From NCBI RefSeq assembly GCF_002197685.1, contig NZ_NBBI01000005.1, positions 1 to 64,000 of the forward strand: DNA of 64,000 nt, written 5' to 3'. The notes under the pieces are model-generated. The model made no database searches, was not told the DNA's origin, and worked only from the letters and a program-made list of their open reading frames with translations. The DNA comes from Sphingomonas dokdonensis (GTDB lineage Bacteria > Pseudomonadota > Alphaproteobacteria > Sphingomonadales > Sphingomonadaceae). This document shows, in pieces, positions 9,074 to 18,073 of the stretch. How positions within the stretch are numbered: position 1 is the first letter of the stretch; each line of letters starts with the position of its first letter. Position numbers and translations under genes: made by a program.

Positions 9074-10249
9074 TCAGGCGTCCTTCGGCTTCTCCTGCGC
9101 CGGCTCGCCGCCCTGCCCCTTGCCACTGCGCTGCATGGCCACCGCCCGCTTCACCCGCTCGTCATTGGGGAAGCGCGCCGCCGCCGTATTCAGCGCCGCC
9201 GCCGCCCCCGCCTCGTCGCCGTCGCCGCGCATCCGCTCGGCATCCACAAGCAGCCGACCCGTCATCGCCTCGCCCTGCAAAGCAACCAATCGGTTCGCCA
9301 CCGCCGATAGGAACGCGGGCGACACCGCCTCGGTGTAGCGGCTCGGCGCCACGTCCGCGGCGGGATAGGAATAACGCGTGATGCCGAACTCGCGGGCGAC
9401 GAACGCCACGTCGTCGCGGCTCTGCGCATGCGCCAGCAATCGCGCATCCTGCGGCAGATCGAATTTCTCTCCCGGCAGCCCGGCGAAGGCGCGCGTTTCC
9501 ATGCCACTGCGCGCCGGATTGCGCCGTCCGCCCACCCGCTCGGGCACGCGCGCGTTGAACCGCCCCAGCATCAGCGCCGCTTCCATCGACAGCGATTCGT
9601 TTGCGCCGCCCTCGCGCCCCTGCACCAGATCGGCGACGCTCGCCGGCAGGTCGACCGCCAGCGCGAAGCGCGCGGAAAACTGCTCGCGCTCCGCCGCCAG
9701 CCGCTCATATTCCAGCACCGTCACCGCCTGCGCGCCGAACACGTCGCGGCAGCGGGTGATGATATTCGCCCAACGCGGCGTCTCCGGTTTATGGAGCAGC
9801 GCTTCGACCTCGCCATTGGTCTTCAGATGCTGCTGCGCGACGCTCGCCGCCCATTCCACCGGATCGCGCACCACGAAGACGATGCGGATCGTCTCGACAT
9901 GATCCAGCAGCCACGCCTGCAGCGCCTCCAGCTCGTTTCGCGAAAACTGGGTCAGCGCTTCGGCCGACAGCACCATCGTATGCCAATCGACACTTCGAAG
10001 ATCGGCATCGACTGCCGCGCGCGCTCCCTCCCGGTCCGCCGCATAGGCATCGCGCGGCGTCGGCGCCCGATCCATCAGGGCGCTGCGGAACAATCCCGAC
10101 AATGCAAAGGAATGGTTCGGCTCGGCAAAGGGATAGATTACGCCCGCGTCGCGCAGGTCGTGCCGCGCCGCAAAGAACTGGTTCTGGATAAAGGTCGTGC
10201 CCGTCTTCTTGTGGCCGATATGGACGATCGCCTGCCGTTTGGCTCTCAT
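9074..10249 (-). CDS. Sulfotransferase-like protein with C-terminal helical extension
   Basis: This protein has 391 residues from ATG 10249, which has GAGGG eight bases upstream; the frame extends to 10351. Residues 5-20 contain VHIGHKKTGTTFIQ, matching the 5'-phosphosulfate loop of PAPS-dependent sulfotransferases (HxxKTGTT). IRIVFVVRDPVEW around 110-125 matches the 3'-phosphate-binding RDP region. The last 70 residues (AERMRGDGDEAGAAAALNTAAARFP) resemble a TPR-like pair of helices. It would transfer sulfate to a cell-surface sugar. It lies directly downstream of a giant glycosyltransferase on the same strand. Confidence 0.7.
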   Translation of the reverse strand: MRAKRQAIVHIGHKKTGTTFIQNQFFAARHDLRDAGVIYPFAEPNHSFALSGLFRSALMDRAPTPRDAYAADREGARAAVDADLRSVDWHTMVLSAEALTQFSRNELEALQAWLLDHVETIRIVFVVRDPVEWAASVAQQHLKTNGEVEALLHKPETPRWANIITRCRDVFGAQAVTVLEYERLAAEREQFSARFALAVDLPASVADLVQGREGGANESLSMEAALMLGRFNARVPERVGGRRNPARSGMETRAFAGLPGEKFDLPQDARLLAHAQSRDDVAFVAREFGITRYSYPAADVAPSRYTEAVSPAFLSAVANRLVALQGEAMTGRLLVDAERMRGDGDEAGAAAALNTAAARFPNDERVKRAVAMQRSGKGQGGEPAQEKPKDA

Positions 10250-10290
10250 GAACACGCCCTCGTCATCTGCCGGAGATGTCATATGCTGCA

Positions 10291-13212
10291 TCATGCTCGC
10301 GCGCGGGTCGCAATCGCCTGATCGTACAGCGCGCGATACGCGGTCGCGCATGCCTCCATGCTGAATCGATCGGCTACTTCGGCCGTCAACGCGCTGGCGG
10401 CCGCACGGAACGCCGGATCGAGGAATTGCTCCATCGCGTCCGCAACCGAGTAGATAAAGGCGGTGGTATCGCGCAAATTGGCCGTCACCATGCCCGCCAC
10501 GCCTTTGTCGGAGGTGAGCATGTCGCGGATCTCGCCCACGTCATTGCCCAGCACCGGGCACCCCTCCTGCAACGCCTGGATGACGCACAGCGGGAAGGAC
10601 TCGCCCTCGAACCGTGTCGGCACCAGCGCGCAATCGCTCAGGCGATAGATGCCGTTGATGCACGATTGATAGCCCAGGTAATGGATGCACGGATCGTCAC
10701 CCGCGATCTCGCGCGAATTGTCGGCAAAGCGCCCCTCGCCGATCATCAGCAGGTGCATCTCCTGCTCGGGATGGCGCATCTTCAGCAGCTTGAACGCCGA
10801 TACCGATGCGCGCCACCCTTTGCGCTGGATGCCGCGCGCGATGAAGGTGAACACCGTCGCATCCGCGCCGATGCCGAGGCTTTCGCGCGTGAACGGCGCC
10901 TCGCGATCGTCCCGCGGCATCCCGTTCGCCATCTTGATGAACCGCGATCGATCGAGCGGCAGCCCGGCAAAGACGTCCAGATTCTTCTCGGCGGTATAGA
11001 CCCAATAGTCGACGTTGCGCAGTGATCGGAACAGCAGTCGGTCGAGCGCCCCGCCCGGCAGATTGTGCGACCCGTGCATCGAAACGACATAAGGCCGGCC
11101 GACGCTGCCGCCGCGCTCGAAGAACAGATTCTCGATCAGCACGCTGTGCGAATGCACCACGTCGATGCCGGCCCGATCGAGAAAAGCGGTCGAGCCGCCC
11201 GGAAATATGTCGTCGCGCGAATAGACCGGCACACGCGGATCGAGCCGCGCCACCATGTCCTCGTTGCGCTCGGTCAGATTGGCGGCGAGCAGCGACACCA
11301 TCTGCCCCTGCCGCGCATATTCGTTGGCGAGCAGCAGCGGAAACAGCTCCCCGCCGCCCGTCTCGAAGCCGAGAAAGCCGATCGCGATATGTGCCTTGCG
11401 CGCGCCCTCGGGCGTCAGCGACGCGGCGGGATAACGCGCCTCGAACGGCCCGTGCGTCGCCTCGACGTCGAAATGGCGATATTGATGCGCCAGATCCTCG
11501 ACGAAGCGCGCACCGGCGTCATCATCGACCGGCCAGTGCCGGCGGATCTCCTGCTGCACCGCCCAGCATTCGTCGTAATAATAGATCTTGTCGAAATTGC
11601 GCGCCGATGTGTTCGCGTCATGCTGGCGAAAATAGCTTACCGCCTCGGGCGAAAAGGCGAGCTTCCCGCTGCCGAGCAGGTGGATGTAAAGAAACCAGTC
11701 GCCCGCGATGCGATATTGCGCGGCACGGTCGAAGATCGCGTCGTCGATCTGCTGGTTGCGGAACACGCAGCCGCCGACGTTGGTGACGATGTTGCGCTTG
11801 GCGAAGGCCGATCGAAACCATTGCGCCGCCGGCCGGCAGACCGGCTGGTCCCAGATCCCCGGCTCCGCCCCTTCGCGAAATCCGGCCATGCCGGGCATCG
11901 GCGATCCATCGCCGCGGCTGAATTCGATCCGGCCCAGCGCCATCTTCACCGCCAGATCGGCGAAGTTGGGCACCAGATATTCAAGGAACCGCGGATCAGC
12001 GAAATCGTCGCTCTCGCAGATCCAGATCAGCGCCCCCTGCGCCATCGACAGCCCCCGCTGCCACTGGCGAAACGGATTGCCGGTGCCCGTGTCGTTGAAC
12101 GCCGTGCGCACCGGAAAAGGGCTTTGCGCGACCAGCCGCTCGATCACCGCGCGACTGTCGTCGGTCGAGGCATCATCCAGCACGATCAGCTCGACGTGGC
12201 GATACGTCTGGTCGAAGATCGATTGTAGCCGCTGCTCCAGATAGCGCGCGTGATTGTAGTTCGGCACGATCACCGACACGAGCGGCGCGAAGTCCGGCTG
12301 ATAGTGATAGGGAACCGCCGGCCGCTTCTCGTGCCGGCCGTAATTCACCCAATGCAGGAACGGGTTGATCCCCGCCGCCGCGACCTCGGGATTGGTGTCG
12401 AGGTAATAGGCCGTGTTGAAGGCTGGCGATGGGTCCAGCCGCTGCCGCCAGCCGCTGTCCATGTAATGCTCGAACAGCGATATGCCGTCCGGCAACGCGC
12501 CAAGCTGCGCCGCATAATAAGCAGGGTCGAACAGCGCGGCCGCCGGGTCGCCCTCCGGCAGCGCCTCTGCCATCACGCGCCCCGTCACGGCAGCTTGGTC
12601 GGGCACCGCCGCCGTCTGCTCGCTTGCTGGCGGCACGGCGGTCGGGCGCCCCTCGGCGCGGCCATGCCGGACAAAGTGCAACAGCGGATTGAGGCCGCTT
12701 TCCGCCACATCGGGGTTGGCGCCGAGATACTGATCGGTGTCGAATGCTGCCGAGGGATTCAGCCCGCGCCGCCACCCGTCCTGCAGATAATGTTCCAGCA
12801 GGTCGCCATCGACCGGCTCGGGCAATTGATCGCGGTAATGCGCCTCATCGAACAACGCGCGCAGCTCGGCCATCATCGTCTCGATCGACGCGATGCCCGG
12901 CCCCACGCTTCGGTCGGACCGCGGCACCTCGGCGCCGCGAAAGCGGCCGATCGACGCATGATATTCTAGCGGCGCACAACCGGCGGCGCGCGCATCCTCG
13001 TGCAGCGCCAGGTACAATTCGGTCGAGAAATGCGGGCTCGGATCGAAGCCGGCAACCCACCCTTCCTCCAGATAATGGCGCAGCGCCCGCTGCGGCAGCG
13101 GCTCGACCCCCGCCTCGCGCAATTGTCGACGATAAAAGGCCGGATCGAATTGTTCGATGATCCACTGGCGTGCGTCCGACTTGCCGATCTGGTTAGGCGC
13201 ATGCTCGACCAC
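10291..13212 (-). CDS. Two-domain glycosyltransferase (GT2 + GT4) with three N-terminal repeats
   Basis: This protein has 973 residues from GTG 13212, with GGGGGGAG 10 bases upstream. Residues about 20-95, 117-197 and 226-306 are three related units, each with an FDxAxYxxQL motif, a HYLxxGW motif and (PSPHFSTELYL / NPSAAFDTDQYL / DPSPAFNTAYYL). Residues about 309-520 form a GT2 domain (VSVIVPNYNHARYLEQ, VLDDASTDDS, WICESDDF). Residues about 610-965 form a GT4 domain (GFLGFETGGGE, MHGSHN, FIARGIQRKGW, RFEGESFPLCVIQALQEG). The protein probably adds two sugars to a surface polysaccharide. A short gap separates it from the sulfotransferase-like gene downstream. Confidence 0.85.
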   Translation of the reverse strand: MVEHAPNQIGKSDARQWIIEQFDPAFYRRQLREAGVEPLPQRALRHYLEEGWVAGFDPSPHFSTELYLALHEDARAAGCAPLEYHASIGRFRGAEVPRSDRSVGPGIASIETMMAELRALFDEAHYRDQLPEPVDGDLLEHYLQDGWRRGLNPSAAFDTDQYLGANPDVAESGLNPLLHFVRHGRAEGRPTAVPPASEQTAAVPDQAAVTGRVMAEALPEGDPAAALFDPAYYAAQLGALPDGISLFEHYMDSGWRQRLDPSPAFNTAYYLDTNPEVAAAGINPFLHWVNYGRHEKRPAVPYHYQPDFAPLVSVIVPNYNHARYLEQRLQSIFDQTYRHVELIVLDDASTDDSRAVIERLVAQSPFPVRTAFNDTGTGNPFRQWQRGLSMAQGALIWICESDDFADPRFLEYLVPNFADLAVKMALGRIEFSRGDGSPMPGMAGFREGAEPGIWDQPVCRPAAQWFRSAFAKRNIVTNVGGCVFRNQQIDDAIFDRAAQYRIAGDWFLYIHLLGSGKLAFSPEAVSYFRQHDANTSARNFDKIYYYDECWAVQQEIRRHWPVDDDAGARFVEDLAHQYRHFDVEATHGPFEARYPAASLTPEGARKAHIAIGFLGFETGGGELFPLLLANEYARQGQMVSLLAANLTERNEDMVARLDPRVPVYSRDDIFPGGSTAFLDRAGIDVVHSHSVLIENLFFERGGSVGRPYVVSMHGSHNLPGGALDRLLFRSLRNVDYWVYTAEKNLDVFAGLPLDRSRFIKMANGMPRDDREAPFTRESLGIGADATVFTFIARGIQRKGWRASVSAFKLLKMRHPEQEMHLLMIGEGRFADNSREIAGDDPCIHYLGYQSCINGIYRLSDCALVPTRFEGESFPLCVIQALQEGCPVLGNDVGEIRDMLTSDKGVAGMVTANLRDTTAFIYSVADAMEQFLDPAFRAAASALTAEVADRFSMEACATAYRALYDQAIATRARA

Positions 13213-13367
13213 GAATACGCATCTCCCCCCAGGACCGGCGCGAACCGCTCATCCCCGCCCCCCTTCGAAACGTCAACCCGGCACTGGCCGACACCCATCG
13301 TTTGCTGGCCGAAACGTAGCCGGAAACGGGCCGCGCCCACGCCACGCGCGGCCAAACGGATCCGCCT

Positions 13368-14342
13368 TTACCCCGCCCGTTCCTGCACCAGTGCGGCAAT
13401 GATCGTCATGATCGCGCGAAACTTCTCGTCGACTAGCTGATCGCTGGAAAGATACCGGTACTTTTCATGATCGACCACCGGAAACAACCGCGGGCGCCCC
13501 TTGAAATACTTGCGACAGACCGCCTCGTTCACCGGCCGGTAGTATTCGATAACCTTGTCGCGCTGCTTGCGCGACAGCAGCGAAACCTTCTTTCCATCAA
13601 CCAAATTGTTTCCAGTCAGCTCGTTGAGCGCGCCGTAGAATCTGTTGTCATGCACATCGCTGAATATCTTTCGATTACCCGACACCATCATGGTTATCGC
13701 GTCAGTTACGGAAGGATTGGATTCGCCCTGCTTATAGTCGAACGCGTCGATATGTTCGGCCAGCCCGAGCGCATCGATGAAGTCGTGCAACAGGTCCCCA
13801 TCGACAAAGCTATTGCGATCGAACACCCGCGCCACGATCGCATCGGCCCCGGCCCTTTGCTCCCATTCGGCCAGTACTTTGTTCCAATGCCCGAATTGCT
13901 TCAACGCCATGATCAGCCAGGCGTAAAAGTCTGTTTCGATCTTGGACGCCCATTGCTGCCACGCCGAAGTTAGCAGTTCGTCCTGCCGCCGCAGGTACAT
14001 CACGATACGCAGGTCGTACTGCGCCGACAGCCCCTCGATGATCGCGCTATTGCCCAGATTCGACAGGTTTTCCGCCGACAACAGCACCGCCCGCGCGGCG
14101 TCGCCCGACTGGGCGAACACCGCGTCCATCCGCGCCCGAAACCCCGCCGCATCCCGCGCCTTGGCCAGCGCCTCCAGCGCGAACACATGCTCCCCCGAGA
14201 CATTCTCACCTGTGCCAAGCGAGATATCGGGCACCACATAGCCGAGGCTGTTCAACAGCGGCCGATTTCGGCGGATGAACGACTGGATCGACGACGAGCC
14301 CGCCTTCGACGCGCCGATATGCAGGATGATTGTTTTGCGCAT
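13368..14342 (-). CDS. Sulfotransferase-like protein
   Basis: This protein has 324 residues from ATG 14342; the frame runs further upstream but the first strand starts here. The N-terminus MRKTIILHIGASKAGSSSIQ gives the phosphosulfate-binding loop, with KAGSS in place of the common KTGTT. VLLSAENLSN and LRIVMYLRRQDELLTSAWQQW give the central strand and the Arg pair expected near the 3'-phosphate. The C-terminal part is rich in Lys/Arg and unassigned. It shares strand with the giant GT downstream and is divergent from the GT-sulfotransferase fusion (211-base gap), so it is probably part of the same island. Confidence 0.65.
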   Translation of the reverse strand: MRKTIILHIGASKAGSSSIQSFIRRNRPLLNSLGYVVPDISLGTGENVSGEHVFALEALAKARDAAGFRARMDAVFAQSGDAARAVLLSAENLSNLGNSAIIEGLSAQYDLRIVMYLRRQDELLTSAWQQWASKIETDFYAWLIMALKQFGHWNKVLAEWEQRAGADAIVARVFDRNSFVDGDLLHDFIDALGLAEHIDAFDYKQGESNPSVTDAITMMVSGNRKIFSDVHDNRFYGALNELTGNNLVDGKKVSLLSRKQRDKVIEYYRPVNEAVCRKYFKGRPRLFPVVDHEKYRYLSSDQLVDEKFRAIMTIIAALVQERAG

Positions 14343-14552
14343 GAGGTGGCGTCGCGGCTCCCTGGAGCAGAGGCTGCGCACCATGCGCGAGCGGAGCACA
14401 CACGAATAGCGCCGGTTGTCAGGGCTTTGCAATTCAAACGGCTGCCCCGCGAATGAGGCGGCAGGGCGGTGACGATGGACGCGCGCGCACCAAGGCCGTA
14501 GCACGCAATCGATCGCGACAGATGCGGCAACGGTGGAGCGAAGGGCAGCGGA

Positions 14553-17500
14553 ATGGACGGGCCGATCATCGTGCCGCGCAATCAGGAGCGGGTCATCGAC
14601 CTCCCCCTGCCACCGCCATTGCGTGCTCGGCTTGCGTCCATGACGCAGCGTTCCACGCTGCTGATCGCTTACGTAACCGAGAGCGGCGAGCAGATCACCG
14701 CAGCGACCCATGACTTCGATCCGCGCAAGGGACCGCTCGATCGGCTGCGCAAGCGACTTGCCGCGCCGCCTGGGGTGTCCTTCCTGCGGCTGACCCTACA
14801 AGACGAGCCAGAGGGGCAAGCCATTGACTTGCCGGCTGCTTCTCCTGACCTCGCCGATTTTGCCCGCGGGACCATCGCGGTAAGCGATCTTCCAGAGCGG
14901 GTCGCCCCCGGCGAGACGACACAGCTCCGGCTGACCATCCGCAACGACTCCGCATATCGCTGGCAAGCGGGGCCGACGGGCGTGGCAGTCCGGGTCGATC
15001 TCGCCGGCGAGGTGTTGGTGACACCTTTACCTGCAGCTATCGAGCCCGGCAGCGAGGCCACGATTGCCATCGCCCTGCCGGTGCCCGAAACGCCGGGCGA
15101 CTGCCAGTTGCTATGCTCGCTGGTCCTCGCCCCCACGCTGCCCTTTGCACGGGGGCGAGCCTTCAAGCCTGCGCGAGCCCGCCTGCGCGTCGCGACCGAC
15201 GACCGCGATCTTGAACGATCATCCGATCCGCACTGCCGGATCAGCATCGTGCCGCCACCCACGCCCTATCTGCCGGGCGAGCCGATCGTCCTTCAGGTGC
15301 AGGTCACCAATCTCGGCGCAATCCGCATCGAGGCCGCAGATCCGGGCGGCATCCGCCTGCGCGCCCGCTGGCGTCGTCTTCCGCGCACCGAGGGGCCGAT
15401 CCGCGATCCCGTCACCGTTCTGCTCCCCTATCCGCTGGAGCCGGCCACGACCTGCACCATCGCGCTCGACGCCACTGTGCCGGGTGCGCCGGGTGACTAT
15501 CATGTCGATGTCATCGCGGAGCGGATCGGCGCCGGTGCACGACTGACGGAAGAGCAATGTGACAGTCCGCCAGCGACCGTGACGGTAGCCGATCCGCTAA
15601 CGCTGGAAAAAGCCGCCGAGCGCGCGATGCGCCAATCTGCAACGCATGCCGACACGCACGCCGCGCGCGTCGCCTACCAGGATTGGGTGAAGCATTGCGA
15701 CACCTTCATCGACGCAGCCGATTGCGCCTCGGCAACAGGGCTGGCGTCGTGGCCCGCTCACCCCAGCATCGACGTCATCCTGCCGCACGACATCCCGCAA
15801 GCCATCGCGGACCAAGCACGCGTCTGGCTGCGCGGGCAGGCCTACCATGCGTGGCAGCTGCGACTCTCCGGCAAGCCCGTCACCGACGCTGCCGACATCG
15901 TGCTCCACTGGGACCCGCGCGCCGGGCAACTCGCCCAGCATGCGCTCGTCTTCCTGGCAGGTGCGTTCGTCCATGATCCTGGATGCGCCCTGGTATATGC
16001 CGATCACGACCAGCACGATGAGAACGGGCGGCATAGCCGCGTGTTCCTGCCGGCACCCGACCCGTTTTTCGCGCGCGCCCAGCCGCAGGTCGCGACGATC
16101 GCCGCGGCGCGGACAAGCGCGTTGCTGGCCGCAGGGATCTCGCCCGATGATCCCGCGGGCGCAGGACAGTTGCTCCTCAGCCTGCCGGTAAGCGCGATCA
16201 CCCACGTGCCGCAGGTGCTGTTCCACGCCGTAGCCTCGCCACCGGGCGTTTCCAGCCCTCGAATCATTGATGATGGCACGTGGCGCTGCATGAAGATGCA
16301 CGACGCCCCCGGCTATGCCGTTCACGCGATCGCGCCCGCTCCCTTGCCGCGCGTCACCCTGGTTGTCCCCACCCGCGATCGGCTGGACCTGCTGGCCGCG
16401 TGCATCGGGTCGATCCTGGGGCGGACCGACTATCCCAACTTCGATATTGTCGTGATCGACAACGGCTCGGAAGAGCCGGAAACTGCAGCCTACCTCCGCT
16501 GGCTGGAAGTGGAGGGCATCGCGCGCATCATGCGCGATGACGGCCCATTCAATTGGTCGCGCCTGAACAATCGTGCTGCCGCGCTCACCGACGGCGAACT
16601 GCTGTGTTTCATGAACAACGACACCGAAGTCACGTCGGAGCGCTGGCTACGTGAACTCGTCGCGCTAGCCTGCCAGCCTGAAGTGGGTGTCGCCGGGCCG
16701 ACCTTGTGGTTCCCCAATGGTACCATGCAGCATGTCGGCGTGGTCTTCTCCGCTCGCGGCAGTCCGCTACATCCGTTTCGCGCCGCACCGCGCGGCACGG
16801 CACCCTTTTACCTGCGCTCGCTGCGCACGCAGCCCGCCGTGACGGGTGCCTGCCTGGTGGTGCGCCGGGCTGTGTTCGAGTCGGTCGGCGGCTTTGCCGA
16901 ATGTTTCCCGCTGGGCTTCAACGACGTCGATTTCTGCATGCGGGTGAAGGAGGCGCTTGACCTCCCGTCCGTCTGCACGCCCGCCGCCGAGCTGCTTCAC
17001 AAGGAAAGCGCCTCCCGCGGGCGGCTGCGGAGCGATAGCGATCACGCCCGCTTCCTCCACGATCTCGCCTTGTTCGAGGGCCGGCACCTTGAGGCCGCAC
17101 TGGCCGATCGGTGGGCCAGCACCGTGGCTCATGATGCGCGGCGCAGCGCCCCGCTAACGATGGTCACCCGCACAGCACCGGGCGCGCGTGCGGCTGCCCG
17201 TCGCTATCGCCGCATGGCCGCACCGCGCATCACCTTTATCCATATCCCAAAAACCGCCGGCACGGCGATCCGCCGGGTGCTGGAGCGTACGCTGCCCGAC
17301 CGCGCAGTGCTCAGCATCGGGGCGCGTGCCGTCGTGGAGGGTCACCAGGGCGATCCCGGCACGATTTCGCGCCTCGCGCCGATGCTGCGCCAGGCGGAGA
17401 TCCTGATTTCGCACGTCGGCCACGGTTTCGGCAAAGCGGTCGGTTGGCCCTGCCGCTACGCCACCGTCTTGCGAGCGCCGCGTGAGCGGGTCCGCTCGCA

Positions 17501-18032
17501 TGCAGGCTTCCTTATCGCACCACCCAACGCACCGTTGCGCGACACGCCGCTGGCCGATTGGTCGATCGCACGCCTGCTGCGCAAGGGGATCATTCCGGGC
17601 AACCTGATGCTCGCCAAGATTCTTGGTGCACCGCCCGAGCAGGTTGGCTGGTCCGCGATTGACGGCCGCTTTCCGCGCTATGCCGGGTTCGGCCTACCCG
17701 CCGCGCTCTGGCACGGCGACATGGGGGCGCTTGCCGCACTGCCCGATATCGCCCCTGACCGTGACGAAGCAAAGGTGCAGGCAGCCTTGGCGGTGATCGA
17801 GCGAGACTTCGTGTTCGTGGGCTTGCAGGAGCGGCTTGACGAGCATCTGCGGCTATTCGGCGGCATCATCGATGTGCCGGATATCGGCGCCGTGCCGCAC
17901 ATCAATACCGCGCGCGCCGCCGACCGCGTGTTGAGCGAGGAAGATCTCGCAGCGATCGACACGTATAACGCGCTCGACCAGCAGCTTTACGACGCCATCG
18001 CGGCGCGTCCCGGCGGACTGTTCATCAAGTAA
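14553..18032 (+). CDS. Multidomain glycosyltransferase fused to a sulfotransferase-like domain
   Basis: The 1159 residues fall into four parts. About 1-390 is beta-rich with repeated immunoglobulin-like patterns (ERVAPGETTQLRLTIRNDS; TPYLPGEPIVLQVQVTNLG). About 400-590 resembles a degenerate GT2 half (SIDVILPHDIP, YADHDQHDENG). About 600-870 is a full GT2 domain (RVTLVVPTRDRLDLLAACIGSIL cut to its core, VIDNGSEE, CFMNNDTEV, GFNDVDFCMRV). About 890-1150 is sulfotransferase-like: FIHIPKTAGTAIRR matches the phosphosulfate loop of the Sulfotransfer_2 type. One reading frame spans everything. It could build and sulfate, or modify, a surface sugar in one polypeptide. It is convergent with dnaA. Confidence 0.8.
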   Translation: MDGPIIVPRNQERVIDLPLPPPLRARLASMTQRSTLLIAYVTESGEQITAATHDFDPRKGPLDRLRKRLAAPPGVSFLRLTLQDEPEGQAIDLPAASPDLADFARGTIAVSDLPERVAPGETTQLRLTIRNDSAYRWQAGPTGVAVRVDLAGEVLVTPLPAAIEPGSEATIAIALPVPETPGDCQLLCSLVLAPTLPFARGRAFKPARARLRVATDDRDLERSSDPHCRISIVPPPTPYLPGEPIVLQVQVTNLGAIRIEAADPGGIRLRARWRRLPRTEGPIRDPVTVLLPYPLEPATTCTIALDATVPGAPGDYHVDVIAERIGAGARLTEEQCDSPPATVTVADPLTLEKAAERAMRQSATHADTHAARVAYQDWVKHCDTFIDAADCASATGLASWPAHPSIDVILPHDIPQAIADQARVWLRGQAYHAWQLRLSGKPVTDAADIVLHWDPRAGQLAQHALVFLAGAFVHDPGCALVYADHDQHDENGRHSRVFLPAPDPFFARAQPQVATIAAARTSALLAAGISPDDPAGAGQLLLSLPVSAITHVPQVLFHAVASPPGVSSPRIIDDGTWRCMKMHDAPGYAVHAIAPAPLPRVTLVVPTRDRLDLLAACIGSILGRTDYPNFDIVVIDNGSEEPETAAYLRWLEVEGIARIMRDDGPFNWSRLNNRAAALTDGELLCFMNNDTEVTSERWLRELVALACQPEVGVAGPTLWFPNGTMQHVGVVFSARGSPLHPFRAAPRGTAPFYLRSLRTQPAVTGACLVVRRAVFESVGGFAECFPLGFNDVDFCMRVKEALDLPSVCTPAAELLHKESASRGRLRSDSDHARFLHDLALFEGRHLEAALADRWASTVAHDARRSAPLTMVTRTAPGARAAARRYRRMAAPRITFIHIPKTAGTAIRRVLERTLPDRAVLSIGARAVVEGHQGDPGTISRLAPMLRQAEILISHVGHGFGKAVGWPCRYATVLRAPRERVRSHAGFLIAPPNAPLRDTPLADWSIARLLRKGIIPGNLMLAKILGAPPEQVGWSAIDGRFPRYAGFGLPAALWHGDMGALAALPDIAPDRDEAKVQAALAVIERDFVFVGLQERLDEHLRLFGGIIDVPDIGAVPHINTARAADRVLSEEDLAAIDTYNALDQQLYDAIAARPGGLFIK

Positions 18033-18043
18033 GGGTGAAGTCT

Positions 18044-18066
18044 GCGATGGCTTCACAAGCCATCGC
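18044..18066. terminator. Hairpin between convergent genes, possible bidirectional terminator
   Basis: GCGATGGCTT (18044-18053) and AAGCCATCGC (18057-18066) form a perfect 10-bp stem with loop CAC in the 41-base gap between the glycosyltransferase fusion and dnaA. There is no T run, so termination is inferred from position. Confidence 0.5.
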
Positions 18067-18073
18067 GCCTCGC

